A stretch of 64,000 nt of DNA from the NCBI RefSeq assembly GCF_000308795.1, contig NZ_BAGK01000181.1:1-64000 (forward strand), written 5' to 3'. How positions within the stretch are numbered: position 1 is the first letter of the stretch; each line of letters begins with the position of its first letter. The position numbers were made by a program, and so were the translations under genes. The DNA comes from Nocardia thailandica NBRC 100428. Its GTDB lineage: Bacteria > Actinomycetota > Actinomycetes > Mycobacteriales > Mycobacteriaceae. Below are positions 1 to 8,785 of the stretch, in pieces. The notes under the pieces are model-generated. The model did not search any database and was not told the origin of the DNA. It saw nothing but the letters and a program-made list of their open reading frames with translations.

Positions 1-831
1 CCGCGCCCGCGCCGGATCGACGCCGAGCGCCGCGGCCGTGCGCTCGACCACCGCGGCGGCGTGCGCGGGCGCCGGATCGGACTGGACCTGGATCATCACC
101 AGGAACCCGGCGTCGAACGCGGCCTCGCCCAGGTAGGGCTTGGGATCGATGAGCAGCCACGGTTCCCGGCGCGCGGCGAGGATGTTGCCGAGATGGGTGT
201 CGCGGTTGACCACCAGGCCGGGCCCGGCCGGGGACCGCAGCAGCGCGCGAGCCTGCCGCACGCGCGCCCGCAGGGACGCGTCGACGACGGCGCCGACGCC
301 GGGCGCGGCCAGGCCCGCGACGACCTGGTCCAGGATCGACACCGCCGCGGGGAACGCGGGGAATCCGGCGGGCAGCGCGCCGGGCGGCCGCCGCAACCTG
401 CGGTACAGCGAGCAGCCGAGTTCGACGAGCCCGGCGTTCTCGGGGCGGCCCTCCAGGCTCGGGAAACCGGGCTGCCGCAACAGCTCCGGGCCGCACGCCC
501 GTTCGATCAGCATCGCCCCCGTGCCCGGGTCGTAGGCGTACAGCCGCACCGCGCCGTCGCCGCCGTAGACGTACAGCGCCGACGCCTCCGCCCGGTTCTC
601 CTCGTCCACCAGCGGCACCTTCAGCACCGCCTCGGACCCGCCGGACCGCCGGACCGGCGCCACGTACGCGTGCGTACCGCCCGAGAACGGTGCGCCCCGC
701 GCCACCAGATCCCACCGGACGCACAGCGCGTCGACGATCGCGGGCAGCTCCTCGATCCACCGTTCCCCCGCCGGACCGAACGCCGCGCGGATCGTCTCGG
801 CCACTGCGGACGGCAGGCACACCGGCGACAT
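1..831 (-). CDS. APH(6)/hydroxyurea-type antibiotic kinase homologue, 3' end outside window
   Basis: The minus strand reads open for 277 codons from an ATG at 831 (in-frame GTG at 837) and runs off the left edge, so the C-terminus is missing. The protein kinase-like fold is indicated by a catalytic-loop motif NRDTHLGNIL followed by LIDPKPYLGEAAFDAGF. In the streptomycin 6-kinase/hydroxyurea kinase family (APH_6_hur) the loop is normally HGDLHxxN and the second motif is DPKPYxGDPAYD. Asp, His and Asn of the loop are kept, but the leading His-Gly is Asn-Arg. By family it would phosphorylate an aminoglycoside or similar small molecule in the cytosol; the actual substrate is unknown. It lies downstream of etfBA on the same strand, separated by a strong hairpin at 932-964, so it is probably a separate unit. 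Confidence 0.8.
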   Translation of the reverse strand, partial: MSPVCLPSAVAETIRAAFGPAGERWIEELPAIVDALCVRWDLVARGAPFSGGTHAYVAPVRRSGGSEAVLKVPLVDEENRAEASALYVYGGDGAVRLYAYDPGTGAMLIERACGPELLRQPGFPSLEGRPENAGLVELGCSLYRRLRRPPGALPAGFPAFPAAVSILDQVVAGLAAPGVGAVVDASLRARVRQARALLRSPAGPGLVVNRDTHLGNILAARREPWLLIDPKPYLGEAAFDAGFLVMIQVQSDPAPAHAAAVVERTAAALGVDPARAR

Positions 832-931
832 CGACACACCCCCATCCTGCCGGGTGGCCGAGTTCCGGGATGTAGACGCGCAATGCGGCGACACCGCTCA
901 GGTCCAGAACCCGCCCGGTCCCACAACGAGC

Positions 932-964
932 ACCGCCCCGGCTTCGCGGGGAAGCCGGGGCGGT
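932..964 (-). terminator. Hairpin terminator after etfBA
   Basis: A perfect 14-bp inverted repeat (932-945 with 951-964, 5-nt loop) starts 15 nt past the etfA stop codon on the minus strand. There is no clear U tract, as is common for actinobacterial hairpins. It should end etfBA transcription before the kinase gene. Confidence 0.65.
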
Positions 965-978
965 CGGTCCGTGCGGGA

Positions 979-1935
979 TCAGCCCTTGTGGGCCTTGACC
1001 GCCTCGGTCAGCTGCGGGGCGACGTTGAACAGGTCGCCGACGATGCCGTAGTCCGCGATCTCGAAGATCGGGGCCTCTTCGTCCTTGTTGACCGCGACGA
1101 TGGTCTTCGAGGTCTGCATACCGGCGCGGTGCTGGATGGCGCCGGAGATGCCGAGGGCGATGTAGAGCTGCGGGGAGACCGTCTTACCGGTCTGACCGAC
1201 CTGGAACTGGCCCGGGTAGTAGCCCGAGTCGACGGCGGCACGCGAGGCGCCGACGGCGGCACCGAGCGAGTCGGCCAGCTCCTCGACGACCGAGAACTTG
1301 TCGGCGGAACCGACACCACGGCCACCGGAGACGACGATGCTTGCCTCGGTCAGCTCCGGACGGTCGCCACCGACGACCGGCTCACGGGAGACGACCTTGA
1401 CGACGCCCTCTTCCTGGGCGGGCACGGCCACGGCGACCTGCTCGCCCGCGCCGGCGGCCGGAGCCGCCTCGATGGCGCCCGGGCGCACCGAGATCACCGG
1501 CACGTCGCCGGTGGCCTTGGCGTCGACGGTGAACGCGCCACCGAAGATCGAGTGCACGGCCGAGCCGTCGCCGTTGACGCCGATGACGTCGACGAGCAGA
1601 CCGGAGCCGATGCGCGCGGCGAGGCGGCCCGACACCTCCTTGCCCTCGGCGGTGGCGGCCACGATCACGGCGGCGGGGCCTGCGGTCTCGACCAGGCCGG
1701 CCAGGACGTCGACCTTCGGGGTGACCAGGAAGTTCTCGACCTCGTCGGACTCGGCGACGTAGATCTTCTCGGCGCCGGCGGCGGCCAGCGCGGCGGCCAG
1801 CTTCTCGGCGGTGCCGGGGGCACCGGTCACGACGGCGGCCGGGGTGCCCAGGCTGCGGGCAGCGGTGAGCAGTTCGGTGCTGACCTTCTTCACGGCACCG
1901 TCGGCGTGCTCGACGAGCACAAGTACTTCAGCCAT
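979..1935 (-). CDS. etfA: Electron transfer flavoprotein alpha subunit
   Basis: The 318-residue protein begins [13 protein letters not shown] and has the usual ETF-alpha length. Its C-terminal half carries the FAD-binding region with [20 protein letters not shown] and [13 protein letters not shown], which is diagnostic for EtfA/FixB. With EtfB it forms a cytosolic FAD/AMP heterodimer that takes electrons from acyl-CoA dehydrogenases and passes them to ETF:quinone oxidoreductase. It follows etfB by 42 nt on the same strand, and the AAGGAGAAAGAACA stretch just before the ATG is its ribosome binding site. The order etfB-etfA matches M. tuberculosis Rv3029c-Rv3028c (from memory). Confidence 0.96.
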   Translation of the reverse strand: MAEVLVLVEHADGAVKKVSTELLTAARSLGTPAAVVTGAPGTAEKLAAALAAAGAEKIYVAESDEVENFLVTPKVDVLAGLVETAGPAAVIVAATAEGKEVSGRLAARIGSGLLVDVIGVNGDGSAVHSIFGGAFTVDAKATGDVPVISVRPGAIEAAPAAGAGEQVAVAVPAQEEGVVKVVSREPVVGGDRPELTEASIVVSGGRGVGSADKFSVVEELADSLGAAVGASRAAVDSGYYPGQFQVGQTGKTVSPQLYIALGISGAIQHRAGMQTSKTIVAVNKDEEAPIFEIADYGIVGDLFNVAPQLTEAVKAHKG

Positions 1936-1977
1936 TGTTCTTTCTCCTTGAACGGGCGCGGCAGTTCGTGGGCCGGA

Positions 1978-2763
1978 TCAGATGATCTTCTGACCGATGA
2001 GGTAGGTGGCGATCTGGTTGCCGCCCTCGCCCTCGTCAGCGATCTTCTCGCCCGCGGTGCGCGCAGGCTTCGGGGTCGCGGCGGTGACCGCGGTGCCGGC
2101 GTTGGCGACGCCCACGGTCGACGGGTCGATGCCCAGGTCGGCCAGGGTGAAGACCTGAACTTCCTTCTTCTTGGCGGCCATGATGCCCTTGAAGGAGGGG
2201 AAGCGCGGCTCGTTGATCTTCTCGTTGACCGAGACGATGGCGGGCAGGCTCGCCTCGAGCTTGAAGACACCCTCGTCGGTCTCGCGCTCGCCGGTGATCT
2301 TCTCGCCGTCGACGGTCAGCTTGCGCAGGTGGGTCAGCTGGGGGATGCCCAGGTACTCGGCGATGATCGCCGGCACGGCGCCCGCGCGGCCGTCGGTGGA
2401 CTCGTTGCCCGCGATGACCAGCTCCACGCCCTCGACCTGGCCCAGCGCGCCGGCCAGCACCCACGCGGTCTGCACGGCGTCGGAGCCGTGGATCGCCGGG
2501 TCGTTGATGTGGATGGCCTTGTCGGCGCCCATCGACAGCGCCTTGCGGATGGCCTCGGTGGCGCGGTCGGGACCCGCGGCCAGCACGGTGACCTCGCCGC
2601 CCTGCGCCTCCTTGATCAGCAGCGCTTCCTCGACGGCGCGCTCGTTGATCTCGTCGAGGACGGCGTCGGCGGCCTCGCGGTCGAGGGTGTAGTCACCATC
2701 GGTGAGCTTGCGCTCGGACCAGGTGTCGGGAACCTGCTTGATGAGTACGACGATGTTCGGCAT
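1978..2763 (-). CDS. etfB: Electron transfer flavoprotein beta subunit
   Basis: The 261-residue protein starts MPNIVVLIKQVPDTWSERK at the ATG at 2763, preceded by a strong GGAGG site 14 nt upstream. An earlier in-frame start at 2853 would add 30 residues not typical of the family. The ETF-beta signature is visible as VIAGNESTDGRAGAVPAIIAE and EYLGIPQLT. It is the AMP-binding partner of EtfA in electron transfer from fatty-acid and amino-acid dehydrogenases. It is first in the etfBA operon. The upstream region contains a perfect AAGTTAC dyad (2865-2884) that may control it. Confidence 0.96.
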   Translation of the reverse strand: MPNIVVLIKQVPDTWSERKLTDGDYTLDREAADAVLDEINERAVEEALLIKEAQGGEVTVLAAGPDRATEAIRKALSMGADKAIHINDPAIHGSDAVQTAWVLAGALGQVEGVELVIAGNESTDGRAGAVPAIIAEYLGIPQLTHLRKLTVDGEKITGERETDEGVFKLEASLPAIVSVNEKINEPRFPSFKGIMAAKKKEVQVFTLADLGIDPSTVGVANAGTAVTAATPKPARTAGEKIADEGEGGNQIATYLIGQKII

Positions 2764-2864
2764 CGGTCTTCGTCGACCTCCTTCTGAGTACACGTGGTGG
2801 CGGGCCGCACGAGCGGGGCTCGGACGTCCGGGTGGATGCTCAGTGCGAGACACTACCCTACGTT

Positions 2865-2884
2865 AAGTTACTCGTGGGTAACTT
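2865..2884. promoter_or_regulatory. Operator-like dyad between etfB and the methyltransferase gene
   Basis: AAGTTAC (2865-2871) and GTAACTT (2878-2884) form a perfect 7-bp inverted repeat with a 6-nt spacer, in one of the few AT-rich patches of the area. It lies 102 nt upstream of etfB and 72 nt upstream of the divergent methyltransferase start. The size and symmetry suit a TetR- or GntR-type repressor. The regulator is not identified. Confidence 0.45.
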
Positions 2885-2955
2885 GAATGGCCAGTGCCGT
2901 GCGGAACCAATCCCTGACGACACGACAGACCACCGGTACCAGTAACGTCGGACGA

Positions 2956-3744
2956 ATGAGCGAGGCTGTGATCCCTGCCGCATCTGTGGACGACACCACA
3001 TCGGAACCCCTGCCGCTGACCGGTGAGCGCACCGTGCCCGGCATCGCCGAGGAGAACTACTGGTTCCGGCGGCACGAGATCGCCTACGCGCGCCTGCTCG
3101 ACCGCTGCACGGGAAAGACTGTGCTGGAAGCGGGTTCGGGCGAGGGCTACGGCGCGGACATGATCGCCGGCGTCGCGGAGCGGGTCGTCGGCCTCGACTA
3201 CGACGCGGGCGCGGTCGCGCACGTACGCGCGCGCTACCCGCGCGTGGAGATGATCGAGGGCAACCTCGCCGACCTGCCGCTGGACGACGCCTCGGTCGAC
3301 ATGGTGGTGAACTTCCAGGTCATCGAGCATCTCTGGGATCAGGGCCAGTTCCTGCGCGAATGCCTGCGCGTGCTGCGCCCGGGCGGGCAGCTGCTCATCA
3401 GCACCCCGAACCGGATCACCTTCTCCCCCGGCCGCGACACCCCGCTGAACCCGTTCCACACCCGCGAGCTCGACGCGGCCGAACTGACCGAGCTGCTCGT
3501 CGAGGCGGGCTTCGCCGTCGAGGAGATGCTCGGCGTGTTCCACGGGGAGACCCTGCGCGCCCTGGACGCGAAGCACGGCGGCTCGTTCATCGACGCCCAG
3601 ATCGAGCGCGCGCTGGCCGGCGAGCCGTGGCCGGCCGACCTGACCGCCGACGTGGCCGGGATCGGGATCGACGACTTCGAGCTGCGCGCGGGCGACATCG
3701 ACGCCAGCCTCGACCTGGTGGCGATCGCGAGGAAGCCGTCGTGA
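2956..3744 (+). CDS. SAM-dependent methyltransferase of the MGLP-type cluster (Rv3030-like)
   Basis: This is a 262-residue class I methyltransferase. Motif I reads VLEAGSGEGYGADMIAG (about residues 57-73), and a following acidic loop GLDYDAGAV binds SAM ribose. The segments LTGERTVPGIAEENYWFRRHE and NFQVIEHLWDQ, then TPNRITFSPGRDTP, match the Rv3030 family in my memory of M. tuberculosis. Rv3030 has been proposed to methylate glucose residues of 6-O-methylglucose lipopolysaccharide; that role is inferred here. The ATG at 2956 was preferred to 2887 because homologues begin near it. Its stop overlaps the GTG start of the branching enzyme (GTGA), which implies translational coupling. Confidence 0.85.
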   Translation: MSEAVIPAASVDDTTSEPLPLTGERTVPGIAEENYWFRRHEIAYARLLDRCTGKTVLEAGSGEGYGADMIAGVAERVVGLDYDAGAVAHVRARYPRVEMIEGNLADLPLDDASVDMVVNFQVIEHLWDQGQFLRECLRVLRPGGQLLISTPNRITFSPGRDTPLNPFHTRELDAAELTELLVEAGFAVEEMLGVFHGETLRALDAKHGGSFIDAQIERALAGEPWPADLTADVAGIGIDDFELRAGDIDASLDLVAIARKPS

Positions 3745-5291
3745 GCGAGAGTTCGCCCGTCCCGGGCCAGTTCACGCTGGTCCTGCACTCGCACCTGCCC
3801 TGGCTCGCCCATCACGGGCGGTGGCCGGTCGGCGAGGAGTGGCTCTACCAGTCCTGGGCCGCGTCCTACCTGCCCGTGGTCCAGGTGCTGAAAAACCTTG
3901 CCGCCGAGGGCCGCACGAACCTGCTGAGCCTGGGCATCACCCCGGTGCTCGCCGCCCAGCTCGACGACCCGCACTGCCTGGCGGGCATGCACCACTGGCT
4001 GGGCAACTGGCAGCTGCGCGCCGACGAGGCGTCCATGGCGGGCAATCTCGCGCTGGGCCGCCACGAGCACCGGCTCGCCGCCGAGGCGCTGACCGACTTC
4101 GAGACGCACTGGCGGCACGGCGCCGCGCCGGTGTGGCGCTCGCTCATCGACGCGGGCGCGATCGAGCTGCTCGGCGGACCCCTCGCCCACCCGTTCCAGC
4201 CCCTGCTCGACGACCGGCTGCGCCGCTTCCAGCTGACCGAGGGCCTGGCCGACGCCCGCCTGCGCTTCGGGACCACCCCCACCGGGATCTGGGCGCCGGA
4301 GTGCGGCTACACCCCCGGCATGGAGCGCGGCTACGCCGACGCCGGTGTGACGCATTTCATGGTCGACGGGCCCTCGCTGCGCGGCGACACCACACTCGGC
4401 AGGCCCGTGCACGACTCCGACGTGCTGGCCTTCGGGCGCGATCTCCAGGTCAGCTATCGGGTGTGGTCGCCCAAATCGGGGTACCCGGGGCAGTCGGCCT
4501 ACCGTGATTTCCATCACTACGACCACGCCACCGGCCTCAAACCGTCGCGCGTCACGGGCAAGACGGTGGCCGGTCCGGACAAGGCTCCCTACGATCCCGA
4601 GCTCGCCGCGGCGGCCGTCACGCGCGATGTCGCCGACTTCGTCGAGACCGTCCGGCAACGCCTGATCGACGAGTCCGAGCGCATCGGCAGGCCCGCCCTG
4701 GTGGTCGCCGCGTTCGACACCGAGCTGTTCGGGCACTGGTGGCACGAGGGCCCGCAGTGGCTCGAACAGGTGCTGCGCGCGCTGCCCGAGGCGGGGGTCA
4801 CCGTGGGCACCCTGGCGGACGCCCGCGACCGCGGCTACGTGGGAGAACCTGTTCCACTCGCGGATTCGTCGTGGGGTTCGGGCAAGGACTGGCGGGTCTG
4901 GGCGGGCGATCAGGTGGCCGATCTCGTCGAGCTGAACGCCGATATCGTCGCGCTCACCCTCGACACCCTGGACAAGCTGCGCGGCGACCGCCCGGACGCC
5001 CCCGCGCTCCGCGATCCGGTTGCCGACCAGTTGCTGCGCGAGGCCATCCTGACCGTCTCCAGCGACTGGGCGTTCATGGTCAGCAAGGACTCCGCGGCCG
5101 GATACGCCCGCGACCGGGCACACCAGCACGCGCACGCGGTCCGCGAGATCGCCGCCGCGCTCGGCGCGGGACAGTTCGCCAAAGCGGCCCAACTCGCGGC
5201 AGGATGGAGCACGGCCGACGGCTTCTTCCCCGGAATGGACGCCCGGCGGTTGCACCCCGCCGCGTCGGCCGGCTCAGAAGGACTCGTATGA
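3741..5291 (+). CDS. GH57 1,4-alpha-glucan branching enzyme (Rv3031-like)
   Basis: The 516-residue protein has the GH57 layout: FTLVLHSHLPWL at the N-terminus, the catalytic nucleophile region GIWAPECGYTPG (Glu) near residue 190, the acid/base region VVAAFDTELFGHWWHEG (Asp) near 330, and an all-helical C-terminal domain with SSDWAFMVSKD and a YARDRAHQH stretch. GH57 branching enzymes make alpha-1,6 branches in alpha-1,4 glucans. In mycobacteria the homologue Rv3031 is assigned to methylglucose lipopolysaccharide synthesis. The GTG start at 3741 overlaps the upstream stop, and its own TGA overlaps the ATG of the glucosyltransferase, so the three genes form one coupled operon. Confidence 0.92.
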   Translation: MSESSPVPGQFTLVLHSHLPWLAHHGRWPVGEEWLYQSWAASYLPVVQVLKNLAAEGRTNLLSLGITPVLAAQLDDPHCLAGMHHWLGNWQLRADEASMAGNLALGRHEHRLAAEALTDFETHWRHGAAPVWRSLIDAGAIELLGGPLAHPFQPLLDDRLRRFQLTEGLADARLRFGTTPTGIWAPECGYTPGMERGYADAGVTHFMVDGPSLRGDTTLGRPVHDSDVLAFGRDLQVSYRVWSPKSGYPGQSAYRDFHHYDHATGLKPSRVTGKTVAGPDKAPYDPELAAAAVTRDVADFVETVRQRLIDESERIGRPALVVAAFDTELFGHWWHEGPQWLEQVLRALPEAGVTVGTLADARDRGYVGEPVPLADSSWGSGKDWRVWAGDQVADLVELNADIVALTLDTLDKLRGDRPDAPALRDPVADQLLREAILTVSSDWAFMVSKDSAAGYARDRAHQHAHAVREIAAALGAGQFAKAAQLAAGWSTADGFFPGMDARRLHPAASAGSEGLV

Positions 5292-6541
5292 AGATTTTGA
5301 TGGTGTCGTGGGAGTACCCGCCGGTTGTGGTCGGCGGGCTGGGACGGCATGTGCACCACCTGGCCGTGGAACTGGCCGCGGCCGGGCACGAGGTGGTCGT
5401 GCTGGCGCGGCGCCCGACGGGCACCGACGCGACCACCCACCCCACGCACTCGTTCATCGCCGACGGCGTCCTCGTGGTCGCCGTCGCCGAGGACTCCCCC
5501 GCCTTCGACTTCGGCGAGGACATGCTCGCCTGGACCCTCGCGATGGGCCACGCCATGGTCCGCGCGGGGGTGGCGCTGGGCAAGCCGGGCATCGGAGAGG
5601 GCTGGACGCCCGACGTCGTGCACGCGCACGACTGGCTCGTCGCCCACCCGGCCATCGCCCTTGCCGAGTTCTACGACGTGCCGCTGGTCTCGACCATCCA
5701 CGCCACCGAGGCGGGCCGCCACAGCGGCTGGGTGTCGGGCCGGGTCAACAAGCAGGTGCACTCGGTCGAGTGGTGGCTGGCCAACGAGTCCGACCAGCTC
5801 ATCACCTGCTCGGCCTCCATGCACGACGAGGTCGAACGGCTCTACGGGCCGGAGCTGCCGCCGATCACCGTGATCCGCAACGGGATCGATGTCGGCGCCT
5901 GGACCTTCCGCCCGCGCGCGCCCCGCTCGGGCCCGCCCCGGCTGCTCTACGTCGGCCGCCTCGAATACGAGAAGGGCGTGCAGGACGCGATCGCGGCGCT
6001 GCCGCGCATCCGCCGCGCGCACGCCGGCACCACGCTGACCGTCGCCGGCGTCGGCACCCAGATCGAATGGCTGCGCGAACGCGCCCGGGTGCACCGGGTC
6101 GCGCGCGCGGTGCAGTTCGTCGGCAAGCTGGATCACTCCGAACTGCTCGGCTGGCTGCACGGGGCCGACGCCATCGTGCTGCCCAGCCGCTACGAACCCT
6201 TCGGCATCGTGGCGCTCGAGGCCGCCGCCGCGGGCGTGCCGCTGGTGGCGTCCTCGGCCGGCGGGCTCGGCGAGGCGGTCGTCGACGGCGTCACCGGCGC
6301 CTCCTTCGAGCCCGCCGACGTCGACGGCCTGGTCGAGGCCGTGCGCGCGGTCCTCGACGACCCCGCCGCCGCCCAGGACCGCGCCTACAACGCCCGCGAA
6401 CGGCTCACCGCCGACTTCGCCTGGGACGTGGTCGCCGCCGAGACGGCCCAGGTCTACACCGCCGCCAAGCGCCGCGTCCGGGTCCCGATGGGCCGCCCGG
6501 TCATCGTCGAGCGGCCGCTGCCCGAACGGGACCCCACGTAG
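5288..6541 (+). CDS. GT4 alpha-1,4-glucosyltransferase (Rv3032-like)
   Basis: The 417-residue GT-B glycosyltransferase begins MKILMVSWEYPPVVVGGLGRH, whose GG loop is typical of glycogen synthase-like GT4 enzymes. The C-terminal nucleotide-sugar domain has LLYVGRLEYEKGVQD and the EX7E motif region PSRYEPFGIVALEAAAAG. The family elongates alpha-1,4-glucan; the M. tuberculosis homologue Rv3032 is linked to methylglucose lipopolysaccharide and glycogen synthesis. It is the last gene of the coupled three-gene operon (ATGA overlap at 5288). The convergent lipoprotein gene ends one base later, and no terminator hairpin is evident between them. Confidence 0.92.
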   Translation: MKILMVSWEYPPVVVGGLGRHVHHLAVELAAAGHEVVVLARRPTGTDATTHPTHSFIADGVLVVAVAEDSPAFDFGEDMLAWTLAMGHAMVRAGVALGKPGIGEGWTPDVVHAHDWLVAHPAIALAEFYDVPLVSTIHATEAGRHSGWVSGRVNKQVHSVEWWLANESDQLITCSASMHDEVERLYGPELPPITVIRNGIDVGAWTFRPRAPRSGPPRLLYVGRLEYEKGVQDAIAALPRIRRAHAGTTLTVAGVGTQIEWLRERARVHRVARAVQFVGKLDHSELLGWLHGADAIVLPSRYEPFGIVALEAAAAGVPLVASSAGGLGEAVVDGVTGASFEPADVDGLVEAVRAVLDDPAAAQDRAYNARERLTADFAWDVVAAETAQVYTAAKRRVRVPMGRPVIVERPLPERDPT

Positions 6542-6542
6542 C

Positions 6543-7844
6543 TCAGCGCCGGTCGTCGGGGGCGAAGGAGAAGACCTCGCCGAGGCGGGTGGCCACCACG
6601 ACGTCGCCCTCGGCGGAGATCGCGGTGCCGGTCGTCGTGCCCTCGGCGCCGCGCAGGACGTCGGAGTCGAGGGTGTTGCCCGTCGTCGTGTCGAAGGTGA
6701 TCAGGCTCAGGCCGGTGCCGATCGCCGCGACGACGTACCCCAGGTTGCCCGCCGCCTGGGCGGGGATGCCGCGCAGGGCCAGATCCTTGCGCTCCCAGAC
6801 GGTCTCGGCGTGGTCGTCGCGATCGCGCAGCGCCATGAGGTAGCCGTCGTCGCCCGCCGGGACGATCAGGCCCCCGGGCGACACCGACAGCGCGCCGCGC
6901 GGCTTCCACGGCAGCGGCTGGACCCACCGGGTGCTGCCGTCGGCGGCGTTCAGGGCGATGAGCCGGCCCGAGTTGTCGCCGACGTAGAGGGTCGCGCCGT
7001 CCTTCGACAGCGCCGGGCTGGTGGCGCTGCCGCCGGTGAGGATGTCGGCGCTCCACTCTGTGGTCAGCCGGTCACCGGCGTAGCGCACCGCGACCAGCGA
7101 GGCGGCGGCCTTGCCCGGCTGCCATACCGTGACGAAGAAGCGACCCGAATCCCCGTCCACCGCCGTCGCGTTGGCGACCGCGCAGCGCGGGCCGCCGGTG
7201 TGGCAGTCGGCCAGGCCGTCGCCCGAGGCGGGCCGGGTGAGGTCCGGGTACTTCAGGAAGTCGGGCTCGCCCAGCAGCTGCAGCGTCGGGACCTCGCGGT
7301 CCCCGGTCTGGCGGTCGAGCACGTCGACCTGGCCGGACTGCGTCACCGACAGCACGCGGCTGTCCCCGGTGAACTGCAGCGACACCGGCACCCCCGCGAC
7401 CGGCGTGCGCCAGCGCGGCTGGCCGAGGTAGTTGAAGGAGCTGACCCCGCCGTCGTCACCGACGTAGACGTTGGTGACGCCGTCGACGACCGTGGGCGCC
7501 TCGACGGCCGAGGGGCCGAGCTGATTGCAGTACCGCTTGCGGCCGGTCGGCATCTGCAGCGACAGGATCGAGCAGGGTCCCGCGCTGGTGGTGACGAACA
7601 GCTGCCCCTCCGGGCCGATGGTCGGCGGCTGCGCGATCGGGCCGCCCACCGGTCGCGACCAGTTCAGCGACACGGCCTGCGCGCCGGTCACCGGGCTCGA
7701 CGCGCCGTTGCGCGCGTCGTGATACGCCGCGGGCCAGCCCTTTCCGGGTCCGACGGTGATGTCGTCGACATCGGTACCGCACCCTGCCACCGCCAGCGCA
7801 CCGGCGGCGACCAGCGCGGCCGCCACACGCGTCCGGGTTCGCAC
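6543..7844 (-). CDS. PQQ-like beta-propeller lipoprotein (Rv3035-like)
   Basis: A 433-residue exported lipoprotein. The N-terminus has two Arg pairs, a hydrophobic stretch and the lipobox LAVAGC. The rest shows repeated beta-propeller blades with recurrent W/LYVGDNSGRLIALNAADGS-type strands, typical of PQQ-binding-like repeats, although no PQQ ligands can be assigned. The GTG at 7844 is preferred because it gives a short signal peptide and sits about 9 nt after a GGGGAG site; upstream codons add an implausible 87 residues. It probably acts as a scaffold or ligand-binding protein at the outer face of the membrane. It lies in the MGLP-type neighbourhood but its role there is unknown. Confidence 0.85.
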   Translation of the reverse strand: MRTRTRVAAALVAAGALAVAGCGTDVDDITVGPGKGWPAAYHDARNGASSPVTGAQAVSLNWSRPVGGPIAQPPTIGPEGQLFVTTSAGPCSILSLQMPTGRKRYCNQLGPSAVEAPTVVDGVTNVYVGDDGGVSSFNYLGQPRWRTPVAGVPVSLQFTGDSRVLSVTQSGQVDVLDRQTGDREVPTLQLLGEPDFLKYPDLTRPASGDGLADCHTGGPRCAVANATAVDGDSGRFFVTVWQPGKAAASLVAVRYAGDRLTTEWSADILTGGSATSPALSKDGATLYVGDNSGRLIALNAADGSTRWVQPLPWKPRGALSVSPGGLIVPAGDDGYLMALRDRDDHAETVWERKDLALRGIPAQAAGNLGYVVAAIGTGLSLITFDTTTGNTLDSDVLRGAEGTTTGTAISAEGDVVVATRLGEVFSFAPDDRR

Positions 7845-7992
7845 GTGCCGTTCTCCCCTCGGCCACGGCCATCGCGGGTCGACGGCCGCTCGCAAGAATA
7901 CGGGCGCGAGGGTATCGCCACGGTGACAGGTCCCACGAAAGTAGGCTGTCGTCTCGAGAAACACCGCAACCACCGACGGGAGTACCAGGGCA

Positions 7993-8733
7993 GTGACGAG
8001 CATGTGGGGCGCACCGGTGACCGCACGCTGGCGGGGTTCGCGCCGCCGCGATCCGCAGCAGGCGAAATTCCTGACCAGGGAGTCGCTGCGCTGGGTGCTC
8101 GCCAACCGCGCCTACACCCCGTGGTACCTGGTTCGCTACTACCGGCTGTTCAAGTTCCGGCTGGCCAACCCGCACATCGTGCTGCGCGGCATGGTCTTCC
8201 TCGGCCGCAACGTCGAGATCCACGCGACCCCGGAGCTGGCGCGCATGGAGATCGGCCGGTGGGTGCACATCGGCGACGGCAACGCCCTGCGCTGCCACGA
8301 GGGTTCGCTGCGGATCGGCGACAAGGTGGTCTTCGGCAAGGACAACGTCGTCAACACCTACCTCGACATCGAGATCGGCGAGTCGACCCTGGTCGCGGAC
8401 TGGTGCTACATCTGCGACTTCGACCACCGCATGGACAACATCGACATGCCGATCAAGGACCAGGGCATCGTGAAGAGCCCGGTGCGCATCGGCCCCGACA
8501 CGTGGATCGCGGCCAAGGTGACGGTGCTGCGCGACACCCGCGTCGGCCGCGGCTGCGTGCTCGGCGCGCACGCGGTGGTGCGCGGTGACATCCCCGACTA
8601 CTCGATCGCCGTCGGCGCGCCCGCCAAGGTGGTCAAGAACCGCAAAGAGGCGTGGGAGTCGACCGCGGCCCAGCGGGCGGCCTACGAGGCCGCCCTGGCC
8701 GACATCGAGCGCAAGAAGGCCGCCGCGAACTGA
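7993..8733 (+). CDS. Left-handed beta-helix acyltransferase (Rv3034c-like)
   Basis: The 246-residue protein has hexapeptide-repeat signatures: VEIHATPELARMEIGRWVHIG, LRIGDKVVFGKDNVV and VRIGPDTWIAAKVTVLRD, followed by GCVLGAHAVVRGDIPDY and SIAVGAPAKVVK, as in xenobiotic/sugar O-acetyltransferases. These enzymes work as trimers and transfer acetyl or other acyl groups from CoA. Its position next to the glucan genes fits the proposed acetyltransferase Rv3034c of methylglucose lipopolysaccharide synthesis; this is inference. Start is GTG 7993 or ATG 8002, three codons apart. Confidence 0.88.
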   Translation: MTSMWGAPVTARWRGSRRRDPQQAKFLTRESLRWVLANRAYTPWYLVRYYRLFKFRLANPHIVLRGMVFLGRNVEIHATPELARMEIGRWVHIGDGNALRCHEGSLRIGDKVVFGKDNVVNTYLDIEIGESTLVADWCYICDFDHRMDNIDMPIKDQGIVKSPVRIGPDTWIAAKVTVLRDTRVGRGCVLGAHAVVRGDIPDYSIAVGAPAKVVKNRKEAWESTAAQRAAYEAALADIERKKAAAN

Positions 8734-8785
8734 CCTCCGCGCGTACCCATCGCGCGGTGTCGGTCGCGGTGGGTACCGTCTGCCC

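Noticed and set aside
61..2787. A 908-codon plus-strand open frame across the start of the window
   Set aside because: It runs antisense to the kinase-like gene and etfBA and has only low-complexity Arg/Gly/Asp-rich sequence.
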